This document shows, one piece after another, positions 33,457-41,460 of a stretch of 64,000 nucleotides of DNA. Where the stretch lies: assembly GCF_024584805.1 (NCBI RefSeq), contig NZ_CP075715.1, positions 7,659,526-7,723,525 of the forward strand, read 5' to 3'. Numbering within the stretch: the stretch's first letter is position 1; the number at the start of each line of letters is the position of its first letter. The position numbers and the translations under genes are program-made. The notes beneath the pieces are model-generated. The model worked only from the letters and a program-made list of their open reading frames with translations. It ran no database searches and was not told the origin of the DNA. This DNA is from Streptomyces sp. FIT100. Lineage in GTDB: Bacteria; Actinomycetota; Actinomycetes; Streptomycetales; Streptomycetaceae.

Positions 33457-34560
33457 TCAGGTGGCTGTCGGGGAGGCGCCGCACGACTGCCGGATCACGA
33501 GCTTGGGGAGCCACTCGATGGTGGAGCGCTGGACCTCGGGGTCTTCGAGGCGGCGCAGCAGGAGTTTCACCGCGGTCTCGCCGACCGCGTGGTTGGCGGG
33601 GGAGACCGCGGTGAGGGGTGTGTCGGTCAGCCCGGCGAGCTCGTCGTTGTAGCAGACGAGCGCGAAGTCCCGGGGAATGTGGATCGCTTGGGCCAGCAGC
33701 CGCTGGAGCAGGTTCGTCGCGTCGATGTCGGTGTGCACGATCGCGGCCCGCACGCCTTCGGACCAGAGGAGCTCCAGCAGGAGGTCGGCGAGGCGCTCGA
33801 ACGCGTCGAAGTACCCGATGTGGGGCTCGGTCAGGGTGATGTCGTCGTCGGAGAGGCCGAGCGCGTCCACCGCGGCGTGGTAACCGCGGCGGATATGGGG
33901 CCAGGTGTGCGTGCTCCGGGACAGCAGCGCGATCCGCTGGTGGCCGAGACCGGCCAGGTGGTGCACCGCGAGTGCGGCGCCCCCGGCGTGGTCCGACGCC
34001 ACCCGGTCGAGGTCCGCCCCCGGCAGGCCCAGCGGTATCTGACGCTCCACCAGGACGGTGGGGACCCTCCCTTCCGCGAGCTGCGCGGCGTCCCTCTCGG
34101 TGGGACCGTCGATGGCCCAGCAGGGAGTCAGCAGTAGGCCGTCGGCACCGGCTGCGACCATGCTCCTGATCCGCGTCGCGTACTGGTCGGGGTGGTAGTC
34201 GGTGGTGCCGACCAGCAGGCGTGCGCCCGCCGCGGTGGCAGCCTCCCGGGCGCCGCGGATGACCGATCGGTAGAAGTAGTTGGCCGTCGGCACCACCATC
34301 CCGAGCACCGGGCCGCTGGGGGACGGGGTCGGCGCCTGGCGGGCGAGGCGAGCGTCGCGTGCGTTGAGCGGGGCGGTCGGCCAGGCCACCGAGCCGTGGA
34401 GCCTGCGGACGCGGCCCACGTCGGCGAGCGCGGTCACGTCACGGCGCGCGGTCTCCACCGAGATGCCGAGTGCGGCGGCGAGCTCGGTCACCCGCACGCT
34501 CTCCCGCTCCCGCACCAGCCGCAGGATCCGCGTGTGCCGATCCTCCACGCTCTCGCGCAT
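33457..34560 (-). CDS. Hybrid regulator: DeoR-type HTH fused to LacI/GalR-type sugar-binding domain
   Basis: 367 residues. Residues 5-60 form a DeoR winged helix (RHTRILRLVRERESVRVTELAAALGISVETARRDVTALADVGRVRRLHG). Residues 85-360 are a periplasmic-binding-like domain (GPVLGMVVPTANYFYRSVIRGAREAA, GADGLLLTPCW, ALAVHHLAGLGHQRIALLS, FALVCYNDELAGL). Ligand probably a sugar released by the secreted enzymes around it. ATG 34560 follows AGAGGG. Such DeoR-LacI hybrids in actinomycetes commonly repress carbohydrate-use genes. Confidence 0.9.
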   Translation of the reverse strand: MRESVEDRHTRILRLVRERESVRVTELAAALGISVETARRDVTALADVGRVRRLHGSVAWPTAPLNARDARLARQAPTPSPSGPVLGMVVPTANYFYRSVIRGAREAATAAGARLLVGTTDYHPDQYATRIRSMVAAGADGLLLTPCWAIDGPTERDAAQLAEGRVPTVLVERQIPLGLPGADLDRVASDHAGGAALAVHHLAGLGHQRIALLSRSTHTWPHIRRGYHAAVDALGLSDDDITLTEPHIGYFDAFERLADLLLELLWSEGVRAAIVHTDIDATNLLQRLLAQAIHIPRDFALVCYNDELAGLTDTPLTAVSPANHAVGETAVKLLLRRLEDPEVQRSTIEWLPKLVIRQSCGASPTAT

Positions 34561-34732
34561 GTCCGCCCTCTCGCCAGCGACCCACGGCCGGAGACCGGCG
34601 GATACCGGTCGAAGGGAGCGTAGCTCGAAGGCGGACCGTCCGACCGGCCGATGACCGAATGTTCGAACGGCATGGTCCGCGGGCGAGCCACCGCGAGCGG
34701 GTGCGGGCGGATCCTGTCGCCCTCTTGCCCTG

Positions 34733-34744
34733 TGGTCCAGACCA
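34733..34744. promoter_or_regulatory. DasR-responsive-element-like site (dre)
   Basis: TGGTCCAGACCA is a near-perfect palindrome matching the core TGGTCTAGACCA-type site bound by the GlcNAc-responsive regulator DasR. It lies 75-86 bp upstream of the secreted protease start, just before a TTGACA hexamer (34764-34769). Confidence 0.7.
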
Positions 34745-34763
34745 CCGGAATACTCCTGCCCGC

Positions 34764-34792
34764 TTGACAGGAACACGTTCAAATAAAGGTCA
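34764..34792 (+). promoter_or_regulatory. Possible promoter of the secreted protease
   Basis: A TTGACA -35 hexamer (34764-34769) is clear; the -10 is not. A GAAC-AC-GTTC inverted repeat (34771-34780) and an A/T-rich stretch follow. The gene's GAGGAG ribosome site lies downstream at about 34807. Confidence 0.45.
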
Positions 34793-34818
34793 ACTCCCCC
34801 CACCAAGAGGAGACTTGA

Positions 34819-35877
34819 GTGAACAGCTCCATAGGCGGGCGCGCCGGTCTGGTCGCGGCGGCGGCCGGGCTCTCGGCCGTCACGGGCCTCGCCGCCCCGA
34901 CCGCGAACGCAGCGGGCCCCACACCGCTGATGGCCTCGTTCCGGTCCGTGGACACGCTGCGAGCCCTTGAGGCGAGGCTCGGTGCCGACGACACGGCGGG
35001 CTACTACCGCGACGTGGCGACGAACCGGATGGTCGTCACCGTCACCGACGAGGCCGCAGCCGAGGAGGTGCGTGCAACCGCCGCCGTGGCCAGACTCGTC
35101 GAACGCAGTGGCGCCGAACTCGACGCGGCCAAGACCACCCTGGACAGGACCGTGCACATCGCCGGCACCACGTGGGGCATCGACCCCGTCACCAACCAGG
35201 TCCTCATCACTGCCGACAGCACCGTCAGAGGTGCCGGACTCGACGCGCTGAAGGCTGCCGCGGCCAAGATCGGCGACGCCGCGCGCATCGAGTACGAGAG
35301 CGGCGTGCTGAGCACCGACCAGTCCGGCGGCGAGTACATGGACAACGACGCCTCGGCCTGCTCCACCGGATTCAACGTCTCGGGCGGCGGCCACACCTAC
35401 ATCATCACCGCCGGACACTGCACCGACGGCGGCGGCATCTGGGAGACGTACTCCGGCTCACGGATCGGGCCCACCTCCCGCTCGGACTTCCCGACGAACG
35501 ACTTCGGCGCCATCCAGTACGACAGCACGGTCACGCACCCCGGCGACGTCAACCTCTCCGGCACACACCGTGACATCACCTCCGCCGGAGACTCGTACGT
35601 CGGCCAGGCCATCGAGCGCAGCGGCTTCAAGACCGGCCGGCGCAGCGGCACGGTCACCGCGGTCAACGTCACGGTCAACTACTCCGCGGGGCCGGTCTAC
35701 GGGATGGTCGCCAACAACTCATGCGCCGACCCGGGCGACAGCGGCGGCCCCTATCTGGCCGGAACCGTCGCGCTCGGCATCCACTCGGGCGGCAGCGGCA
35801 CCTGCGCCAGCCCGGGCACCGAGTACTACCAGCCGGTGAAGGAAGCGCTGAGCGCGTACGGGCTCAGCGTGTACTGA
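34819..35877 (+). CDS. Secreted S1-family serine protease with pro-domain (streptogrisin/alpha-lytic-like)
   Basis: 352 residues: signal peptide 1-32, alpha-lytic-type pro-region about 35-170 (DTLRALEARLGADDTAGYYRD, NRMVVTVTDEAAAEEVR, WGIDPVTNQVLITAD), then a chymotrypsin-fold protease. Catalytic triad: H200 (ITAGHC), D228 (TNDFGAI), S308 (DPGDSGGPYL); cysteine pairs typical of streptogrisins. The prepro form folds and self-cleaves outside the cell. GTG start with GAGGAG six bases upstream. A DasR-like site upstream suggests induction by N-acetylglucosamine, linking it to chitin or peptidoglycan turnover. Confidence 0.93.
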   Translation: MNSSIGGRAGLVAAAAGLSAVTGLAAPTANAAGPTPLMASFRSVDTLRALEARLGADDTAGYYRDVATNRMVVTVTDEAAAEEVRATAAVARLVERSGAELDAAKTTLDRTVHIAGTTWGIDPVTNQVLITADSTVRGAGLDALKAAAAKIGDAARIEYESGVLSTDQSGGEYMDNDASACSTGFNVSGGGHTYIITAGHCTDGGGIWETYSGSRIGPTSRSDFPTNDFGAIQYDSTVTHPGDVNLSGTHRDITSAGDSYVGQAIERSGFKTGRRSGTVTAVNVTVNYSAGPVYGMVANNSCADPGDSGGPYLAGTVALGIHSGGSGTCASPGTEYYQPVKEALSAYGLSVY

Positions 35878-35882
35878 GGCAG

Positions 35883-35922
35883 GCGGGTAGGCGGTAGGCG
35901 GTAGGCGGGCAGGCAGGCGGAG
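35883..35922. repeat. Short tandem repeat (TAGGCGG units)
   Basis: Four to five imperfect 7-8 bp units of GGTAGGCGG and GGCAGGCGG just after the protease stop codon. Confidence 0.6.
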
Positions 35923-35958
35923 CCGGGGGCCGGCGGCCGGAGCGCTTCCGGCCGCCGA

Positions 35959-36005
35959 CTTCCCCAGCGGCCTGGTCGCGGGGGCGACGGGGCCGCTGGG
36001 GGAAG
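35959..36005. terminator. Hairpin between convergent protease and DUF2993 genes
   Basis: CTTCCCCAGCGGCC (35959-35972) pairs with GGCCGCTGGGGGAAG (35991-36005), with one bulged base. Probably a bidirectional terminator. Confidence 0.75.
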
Positions 36006-36022
36006 GGCCGGCGAGGGGCCCT

Positions 36023-37240
36023 TCAGGCACCGCCGAAGGTCAGGCCGGTTCCCGTGAGATCGGCGCGGATCCCCTCGCTCTTCACGACGATGTCCCGCAG
36101 GCGTATGTCCCCGGGCATGCTCTTGGGCAGTTCGAACGAGAGCGACAGCCGGTCGGAGAGCTCCGGCGGCCTCATCTCCAGCAGGGCGCCGATGAGACGG
36201 GGGTCGATCCCCGCCCTCTCCAGCAGCCAGGGGTGATCGGCGACCAGGTCGACCAGGTTGACCCCGGTCAGCTGGTGGAGGAAGCGCGGTGAGCCCGTGA
36301 GCCGGCTCAGCTCCTTCTCGTCGCGCAGCGCCTGGTCGATCCGGGACCGGGGCATGCCCAGCTGCTCCACCACGGCGGGCAGGGCCAGCAACTCCTTGGC
36401 CCGCGCGGCTTCGTGGCTGATACGCGCGGCCGCTTCCGGATGCAGGTACAGCCCCGAACGGGCGGGATCCTTGCCGGGCCGGTAGGTGAACAGGCCGGGG
36501 ACGTCGAGGCGTATGTCCTCCACCGTGGTGGAGACGGCGCGGTCGCTTCGCCGTTCGACGCGTGCCTCCGCCCGGACGCTCACGGTGCGGTCGGCCACGG
36601 GGAGCGATCCGGAGATGCGCACATCACCGGGTCCCGCGTTGGTGAACCTGATCTGGGAGGCGCCCAGTTCGCGGTTGAGGTCGTCGAACGAGAGCAGTAC
36701 GTCACCGTCCATCCGCTCGACCACGGCGCCCTGGACGGCGGTCGGCAGATCGCCGACGATGCGGATGTCCTCGGCCCTCGCGTGCACTTCGGCCAGGGAG
36801 ACCTTGTCGGCGGCCACGTCCGGCATGGTGAGATCGACCTGGTCGATGTTCTGCCCGACGACCTGGGTGACGAAGGGGAAGCCCGCGATGTCGACGTCCG
36901 GGCGGGCCCCGAGCCCGAGCGATTCCTGGATCTTGTCCTCGGCCTGCTCCTCCGCGTACATCACGGCCAGGCGGTCGCAGACGACGAGGAGAGTGGCCAG
37001 TAGCGCTGTGTGCACGGCGAGTCTCAGCACGCCGTGAAAGGAGACGAGGCGGCTGCCGCCCCGGCGGTCGGGCGGCGTCGGGGCCTCCGCCTCGTCCTCC
37101 CAGGGGAGATCGAGACCGGCAGGCCCCTCGCCCGCGCGACGGCCCGAAGGATCGTCGAAATCCTCTTCGGGGTCGGCCGGTTGTGCGAGCTCTGCGTACG
37201 GATCGTGTGGATGCGTTGTCACATGTGTGGCGGGTCGCAT
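36023..37240 (-). CDS. DUF2993 (LmeA-like) membrane-anchored protein
   Basis: 405 residues. N-terminal ~65 residues are acidic and disordered, then one membrane helix (LRLAVHTALLATLLVVCDRLAVM, about 72-94), then a DUF2993 domain (about 95-405) with repeated strand-rich halves: FPFVTQVVGQNIDQVDLTMPDV, ISGSLPVADRTVSVRAEARV and LSLSFELPKSMPGDIRLRDIVVKSEGIRADLTG. The fold is TULIP/BPI-like and probably binds lipids outside the membrane. LmeA of mycobacteria helps lipomannan extension, but that role need not hold in Streptomyces. Confidence 0.85.
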   Translation of the reverse strand: MRPATHVTTHPHDPYAELAQPADPEEDFDDPSGRRAGEGPAGLDLPWEDEAEAPTPPDRRGGSRLVSFHGVLRLAVHTALLATLLVVCDRLAVMYAEEQAEDKIQESLGLGARPDVDIAGFPFVTQVVGQNIDQVDLTMPDVAADKVSLAEVHARAEDIRIVGDLPTAVQGAVVERMDGDVLLSFDDLNRELGASQIRFTNAGPGDVRISGSLPVADRTVSVRAEARVERRSDRAVSTTVEDIRLDVPGLFTYRPGKDPARSGLYLHPEAAARISHEAARAKELLALPAVVEQLGMPRSRIDQALRDEKELSRLTGSPRFLHQLTGVNLVDLVADHPWLLERAGIDPRLIGALLEMRPPELSDRLSLSFELPKSMPGDIRLRDIVVKSEGIRADLTGTGLTFGGA

Positions 37241-37595
37241 CGCCTCATCCCATCACGATCACCACCCTCGAACGCAAGTCCGGAGGTCGAGCGCGTCTCC
37301 CGGAGCCCTTCAGTTGTTGTGCCGGCACGCCATCGACGAACGGGGGACGCCGCCTCCGCCCCGGTGAGGCTCTGCCTGCTCGCCCTGGAGCGCACGGCCG
37401 ACGGCTCGCGCGCGGGTTCGCGGGTTCGCGGTTCGTGGTTTCGCGGGGGAGCGGGGGAGGGGCCTCGCGGAGGCTGCGGCCGCGGTGCGGATGGTGAGCG
37501 AGTTTCCCCATGTCCTCTCGCTGGTAAGCGATTTCTGCGGCGGCTACGGTTGCGCGGCTTCGGTCGCTGCTCCTCCTCACGAGAGGTTCACCGCC
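37241..37595. other. Intergenic region with GTTCGCGG repeats
   Basis: 355 bp between divergent genes. Contains an imperfect direct repeat (GGGTTCGCG, GGGTTCGCG, GGTTCGTGG, 37414-37446) followed by a G-rich run. No gene supported; should hold promoters for both neighbours. Confidence 0.5.
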
Positions 37596-38765
37596 ATGAC
37601 ACACCGGCTCTCCCGTGCCCTGCGAAGACTCGCTTCCGGACTGGGGGCGCTCGTACTCGCCGGGGCCGCCACGGTGGCGCTGGCCTCGCCCGCGTCCGCC
37701 GCGGGCGACGCCCCGGGTTCGTACACGCACTACAGCTGGAGCGGGGTGAGCGGGCTCTCCGACGTCACCTTCCGTACCACCGTCGACCAGGACCCGGGGT
37801 ACACCGCCAATATCTTCTGGAGCCATCAGTTCGGATTCACCCAGGGCAACGGCGCGTACACCGGCATGCAGTCCAACGGTGGCCAGCAGCGGACGTTCCT
37901 GTTCTCGCTCTGGGACGCCACGGAGGCCAAGCTCGGCTCCGCCGGAAGCTACTGCCTCGACTTCGGCGGCGAGGGTGTCGGCAAGAGCTGTCGGATGCGG
38001 CACGACTGGGCGCAGGGGCACACGTACGCGTTCCGCGTGGCACACGAGGGCGACCGGTGGTTCGGTGTGACCGTGACCGACGAGACCACCGGCGCCTCCT
38101 TGAAGCTCGGGTCCATCAGGGCGGGTTCGACGCAGATCGCGACGGGCGGCATGGTGGACTGGACCGAGTACTTCGAGTTCGGCGACCCCCAGTTGACGTG
38201 TTACGACCAGCCATACTCGCGGGCCACGTTCGGGCTGCCGAAGGGCAACGGCGGCGCGGTGACGGCCGCGGTCTCCTCGACGAGCCCGAGCAGTTCGTGC
38301 CAGAGCATGACCCGTATCGACGTCACGAGCGGCGGGAGCGTCCAGACGAACGGGATCGGGCAGTCCGTGCGTGGGTCGATCAAGGGCGTGGGCGGCAAGT
38401 GCGCGGACGCGGAGGGCGGCAACACCAGTGGTGCGGCCGTGATCCTCTACACCTGCTCGCCGGGCCTCGCCCAGCGGAACCAGGCGTGGGTGCTGGGGGG
38501 CGACGGAGCCGTGCACATGATCAGCGGGCTCTGCCTGGACATCGAGGGCGGCGGCACGGCCGCGGGCACGCCCGTGGAGGTCTACGACTGCCACGGCGGC
38601 GCCAACCAGCAGTGGCGCCACCAGGGCGGGACGCTGCGGAACCCGGCGTCGGGGCGGTGCCTTGAGCCCGTCGGCGGCGCGTCGGCCAACGGGACGCGGC
38701 TGCAGATCGCCGACTGCACGGGCGCGGCCGCTCAGCAGTGGCAGGTGCCGGTCACTCCGGCGTAG
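37596..38765 (+). CDS. Secreted DUF3472-domain protein with C-terminal ricin-type lectin domain
   Basis: 389 residues. Signal peptide 1-36 (LGALVLAGAATVALASPASAA). Residues 40-215 match DUF3472 (GSYTHYSWSGVSGLSDVTFRTTVDQDP, FTQGNGAYTGMQ, YSWRVAHEGDRWFG-like strand, WTEYFEFGDPQLTC), a beta-sandwich of unknown activity. Residues 265-385 form a ricin B-type beta-trefoil with three repeats, each ending QW or QAW (CADAEGGNTSGAAVILYTC, CLDIEGGGTAAGTPVEVYDC, CLEPVGGASANGTRLQIADC). The lectin anchors the protein to glycans. ATG 37596 with GAGAGG upstream. Confidence 0.9.
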   Translation: MTHRLSRALRRLASGLGALVLAGAATVALASPASAAGDAPGSYTHYSWSGVSGLSDVTFRTTVDQDPGYTANIFWSHQFGFTQGNGAYTGMQSNGGQQRTFLFSLWDATEAKLGSAGSYCLDFGGEGVGKSCRMRHDWAQGHTYAFRVAHEGDRWFGVTVTDETTGASLKLGSIRAGSTQIATGGMVDWTEYFEFGDPQLTCYDQPYSRATFGLPKGNGGAVTAAVSSTSPSSSCQSMTRIDVTSGGSVQTNGIGQSVRGSIKGVGGKCADAEGGNTSGAAVILYTCSPGLAQRNQAWVLGGDGAVHMISGLCLDIEGGGTAAGTPVEVYDCHGGANQQWRHQGGTLRNPASGRCLEPVGGASANGTRLQIADCTGAAAQQWQVPVTPA

Positions 38766-38774
38766 CTCCTCATC

Positions 38775-38810
38775 GCCGGGGGTGCGGTCGGCCAGGACCG
38801 CACCCCCGGC
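38775..38810 (+). terminator. Terminator after the ricin-lectin protein gene
   Basis: Perfect 15-bp stem GCCGGGGGTGCGGTC / GACCGCACCCCCGGC with a 6-base loop, 9 bp after the stop. Confidence 0.85.
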
Positions 38811-38821
38811 ACAACCGCATC

Positions 38822-38878
38822 CGCGACCCGCGACTCGCGACCCGCGCCCCGTGACCCGCGACCCGCGACCCGCGGCCG
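38822..38878. repeat. Tandem CGCGACC repeat
   Basis: About seven imperfect copies of CGCGACC or CGTGACC, with C/T variation, between the terminator and the promoter of the next gene. Confidence 0.7.
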
Positions 38879-38920
38879 CGCCGACCCCGCGGCCGGACCC
38901 CTGCCCCTGGGCTCGCCGAG

Positions 38921-38933
38921 CGATCGAAACGAT
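38921..38933. promoter_or_regulatory. Perfect palindrome GATCG-AAA-CGATC, candidate operator
   Basis: GATCGAAACGATC lies 18 bp upstream of a good promoter for the beta-helix gene. The shape and CGAAACG core resemble sites of carbohydrate-responsive LacI/DeoR regulators; a related CGAAACG core occurs at 33406-33412, between the lyase and hybrid regulator genes. Confidence 0.55.
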
Positions 38934-38950
38934 CAATTGTGCCAAGGAAC

Positions 38951-38980
38951 TTGACCCTCCGTCACCCCCGTCCGTAACTT
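38951..38980 (+). promoter_or_regulatory. Promoter of the beta-helix protein gene
   Basis: TTGACC (38951-38956), 18-bp spacer, TAACTT (38975-38980); good housekeeping-sigma match. The start codon is 52 bp downstream. Confidence 0.65.
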
Positions 38981-39031
38981 CCCTCTGCCCCTCTCCTGGC
39001 ACGCGTCGACTTCACCCCGAGGAGCCCGCAC

Positions 39032-40978
39032 GTGAGACGGCTGGTGTACGTGATCGTCATGCTCCTGACCGCCTCCGCCCTCGCGCTCGCCACCCCGGCA
39101 GCCGCCACCCCGGCAGCCGCCGCCCCCGCGGCCGGCGCGTACTACGTGGACTGCTCGGCGGCGGCCGACGGCACGGGCAGCAGCGCCTCGCCCTGGAACA
39201 GCCTCGGCTCCGTCAACGCCCACACCTTCGCCCCCGGTGACCAGCTCCTCTTCAGGCGCGGCGCCACCTGCACCGGGCAGTTGAAGCCGACGGGTTCCGG
39301 CAGCGCGGGAGCCCCGGTCACGGTCGGGGCGTACGGCAGCGGCGGCGCGAGGCCGGTGATCGCCGGGCTGGGGCAGGTCTACGCGGCGGTGCACCTGTAC
39401 AACGTGGAGCACTGGGAGGTCCGCGACCTGGAGGTCACCAACACCAGTGCCACCAAGGCCGAGCGCAACGGTGTCCTCGTCGAGCTGGAGGACTTCGGTA
39501 CCGGCCACCACTATGTGCTCTCAGGCCTCTACGTGCACGACGTCTCCGGTGACGACTCCAAGCGCTCCAACGGCATCCAGATACGGGTCTCCGGCACCGC
39601 GGTGCCCACCCGGTTCGACGACGTGCTCGTCGAGAACAACGAGATCCACCGGGTCGACCGCGAGGGCCTGACCACGGCCTCCAGCCAGATGTGCCGCGCC
39701 GTCTACGGCACCGGCGACGGCTGCGGCTCCACCCGCAACTGGCTCGCCTCCACCAACGTCGTCTTCCGCGGCAACCTCGTCCACGACATCGGCGGCGACG
39801 GCATCGTGCTGCGCGTCACCCACCGCGGCCTGGTCGAGCGCAACACCGCGTACGACATCTGGATGCGCTCGGCGGGCAACAACGCGGGCATCTGGACGAT
39901 CAACAGCGACTACCCCGTCATCCAGTACAACGAGGTCTCCAGGGTCCGCCGCCCCGGCGGCAACGACGGGATGGCCTTCGACGCCGACTTCGGCGTGCAG
40001 AACGCGCTCTTCCAGTACAACTACAGCCATGACAACGAGGGCGGCTTCATGCTGCTCTGCGGGAAGTGCGGGGCGGGCTCCAAGTCCACCGGAACCGTCG
40101 TGCGCTACAACGTGAGCGTCAACGACCGCTCCCGCGTGCTGCTCGCGGCGGGCGAGGACGGGGCCCACTTCCACAACAACACCTTCTTCCTCCCCTCCGG
40201 CTCGACATCGAAGATCATCGAGCAGACCATCGCCGGGACGAAGGTGGCCTGGTCCAACAACATCTTCGCCAACTACGGCACCGGCGGCTTCGGTTACACC
40301 GCGGCCGACCACAGCTGGCAGCACAACGTCTTCCACGGCCACCACGCGTCCAACGAGCCCGCAGACCCCGGAAAGATCACCGCCGATCCGCTGCTGGCCG
40401 CCCCCGCCACCGGCGACGTCCACCTCGCCGCAGGCTCCCCGGCCCGCAAGTCGGGCGTGCGTGTCGCGGGCAACGGCGGCAAGGACTACTACGGCGGCGG
40501 CCTCCCGCAGCAGTGCCGCCCGGACGTCGGCGCCCACCAGGCCGAGGTCTTCCACGACGGCAGCTGCGCCCACCCGAACCTGCTCGCCAACCCCGGCTTC
40601 GAGACCGCCGCGCTCACCCCCTGGACCGCCTACAACTCGGCCTCGGCCGCCACCGGCAGCGCACGCAGCGGCGGCTACTCCGCCCGCGTCGGGCCGGCGC
40701 CCGCCTCCGTGGAGCAGGTCGTCGCCGTCCAGCCGAACACCACGTACGTGCTGGCCGGCTGGACCAAGGTGTCCGGCGCGGGCAACGAGGTGGCGCTCGG
40801 CGTCAAGAACCACGGCAACCCGGAACAGCGCGCCCCCTCCACCACCGACACCGCCTACCAGCCCAGCAGCGTCACCTTCACCACGGGCCCGACGGCGACG
40901 ACCGCGACGGTCTACTGCTACCTCCGCGAGGGCATCGGCGCGGCCCACTGCGACGACCTCCACCTGGGTACGGACTGA
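39032..40978 (+). CDS. Secreted right-handed parallel beta-helix protein with C-terminal carbohydrate-binding module
   Basis: 648 residues. Signal peptide about 1-35 with an AATPAAA repeat. Residues 38-510 carry the parallel beta-helix pattern: WNSLGSVNAHTFAPGDQLLFRRGATCTG, then repeated N-rich coils (VLVENNEIHRVDREG, VVFRGNLVHDIGGDGIVLR, VIQYNEVSRVRRPGG, ALFQYNYSHDNEGGFML, HFHNNTFFLPS), as in polysaccharide lyases and GH28/GH141-like enzymes. Residues 520-648 (NLLANPGFETAALTPWTAY, ARSGGYSARVG, VVAVQPNTTYVLAGW) form a CBM4/9-like beta-sandwich. GTG start with GAGGAG. Probably degrades a plant polysaccharide. Confidence 0.9.
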   Translation: MRRLVYVIVMLLTASALALATPAAATPAAAAPAAGAYYVDCSAAADGTGSSASPWNSLGSVNAHTFAPGDQLLFRRGATCTGQLKPTGSGSAGAPVTVGAYGSGGARPVIAGLGQVYAAVHLYNVEHWEVRDLEVTNTSATKAERNGVLVELEDFGTGHHYVLSGLYVHDVSGDDSKRSNGIQIRVSGTAVPTRFDDVLVENNEIHRVDREGLTTASSQMCRAVYGTGDGCGSTRNWLASTNVVFRGNLVHDIGGDGIVLRVTHRGLVERNTAYDIWMRSAGNNAGIWTINSDYPVIQYNEVSRVRRPGGNDGMAFDADFGVQNALFQYNYSHDNEGGFMLLCGKCGAGSKSTGTVVRYNVSVNDRSRVLLAAGEDGAHFHNNTFFLPSGSTSKIIEQTIAGTKVAWSNNIFANYGTGGFGYTAADHSWQHNVFHGHHASNEPADPGKITADPLLAAPATGDVHLAAGSPARKSGVRVAGNGGKDYYGGGLPQQCRPDVGAHQAEVFHDGSCAHPNLLANPGFETAALTPWTAYNSASAATGSARSGGYSARVGPAPASVEQVVAVQPNTTYVLAGWTKVSGAGNEVALGVKNHGNPEQRAPSTTDTAYQPSSVTFTTGPTATTATVYCYLREGIGAAHCDDLHLGTD

Positions 40979-40995
40979 CGACCGCATCTCGACGA

Positions 40996-41041
40996 CCCGC
41001 CCGGCCGGGCGACCCCGACCGGCCGACCCCGACCGGGCGGG
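40996..41041 (+). terminator. Hairpin after the beta-helix gene
   Basis: CCCGCCCGG (40996-41004) pairs with CCGGGCGGG (41033-41041) around internal CGACC repeats. Confidence 0.6.
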
Positions 41042-41215
41042 CCGGTGAGCGTCCCGCCACGCAGCGGCCGGTCGGCTCGCCCACCATGCGGTGAAATGCT
41101 CTGGTTATGGCGGAATCAGCGCCTATATGTAATCGGGTACCCATCCCGGGGCGGGGCGGGCGGTCCGCCGCGTAGGGCTCGTGTTCGGCGCGGCCTTGTA
41201 TGGGGTTGGCAGAGC

Positions 41216-41449
41216 ATGGAAGAAAGCGCGCGGCGCGGCGTTGCGCCGTGGCCGGAGCTGGTGGCCTGGCTCACCGGGCGGACCACGGGCGCCGAAGCGG
41301 CGGACGGATGCCCCTCGGTGCTCCCCTCGGTGCTCCCCGCGGTGAAGGAGGTGCCTGCCGGCGGGAGCGGCAGAGCCGCGGCGGTGCCACACGCGGCGGA
41401 AGCGGCGTCCCGGTGCGGTGCGCCGGCTGCGCCCCGGCGGCCCAGTTGA
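41216..41449 (+). CDS. Possible small protein upstream of the GAF-SpoIIE gene
   Basis: 77 residues: MEESARRGVAPWPELVAWLTGR, then Ala/Pro/Ser-rich low complexity. Ends 11 bp before the phosphatase start, as for an operon partner. Ribosome site is weak (GGGGTTGG). No family recognised; may be a spurious frame. Confidence 0.3.
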   Translation: MEESARRGVAPWPELVAWLTGRTTGAEAADGCPSVLPSVLPAVKEVPAGGSGRAAAVPHAAEAASRCGAPAAPRRPS

Positions 41450-41460
41450 GGAGGTCAGCC

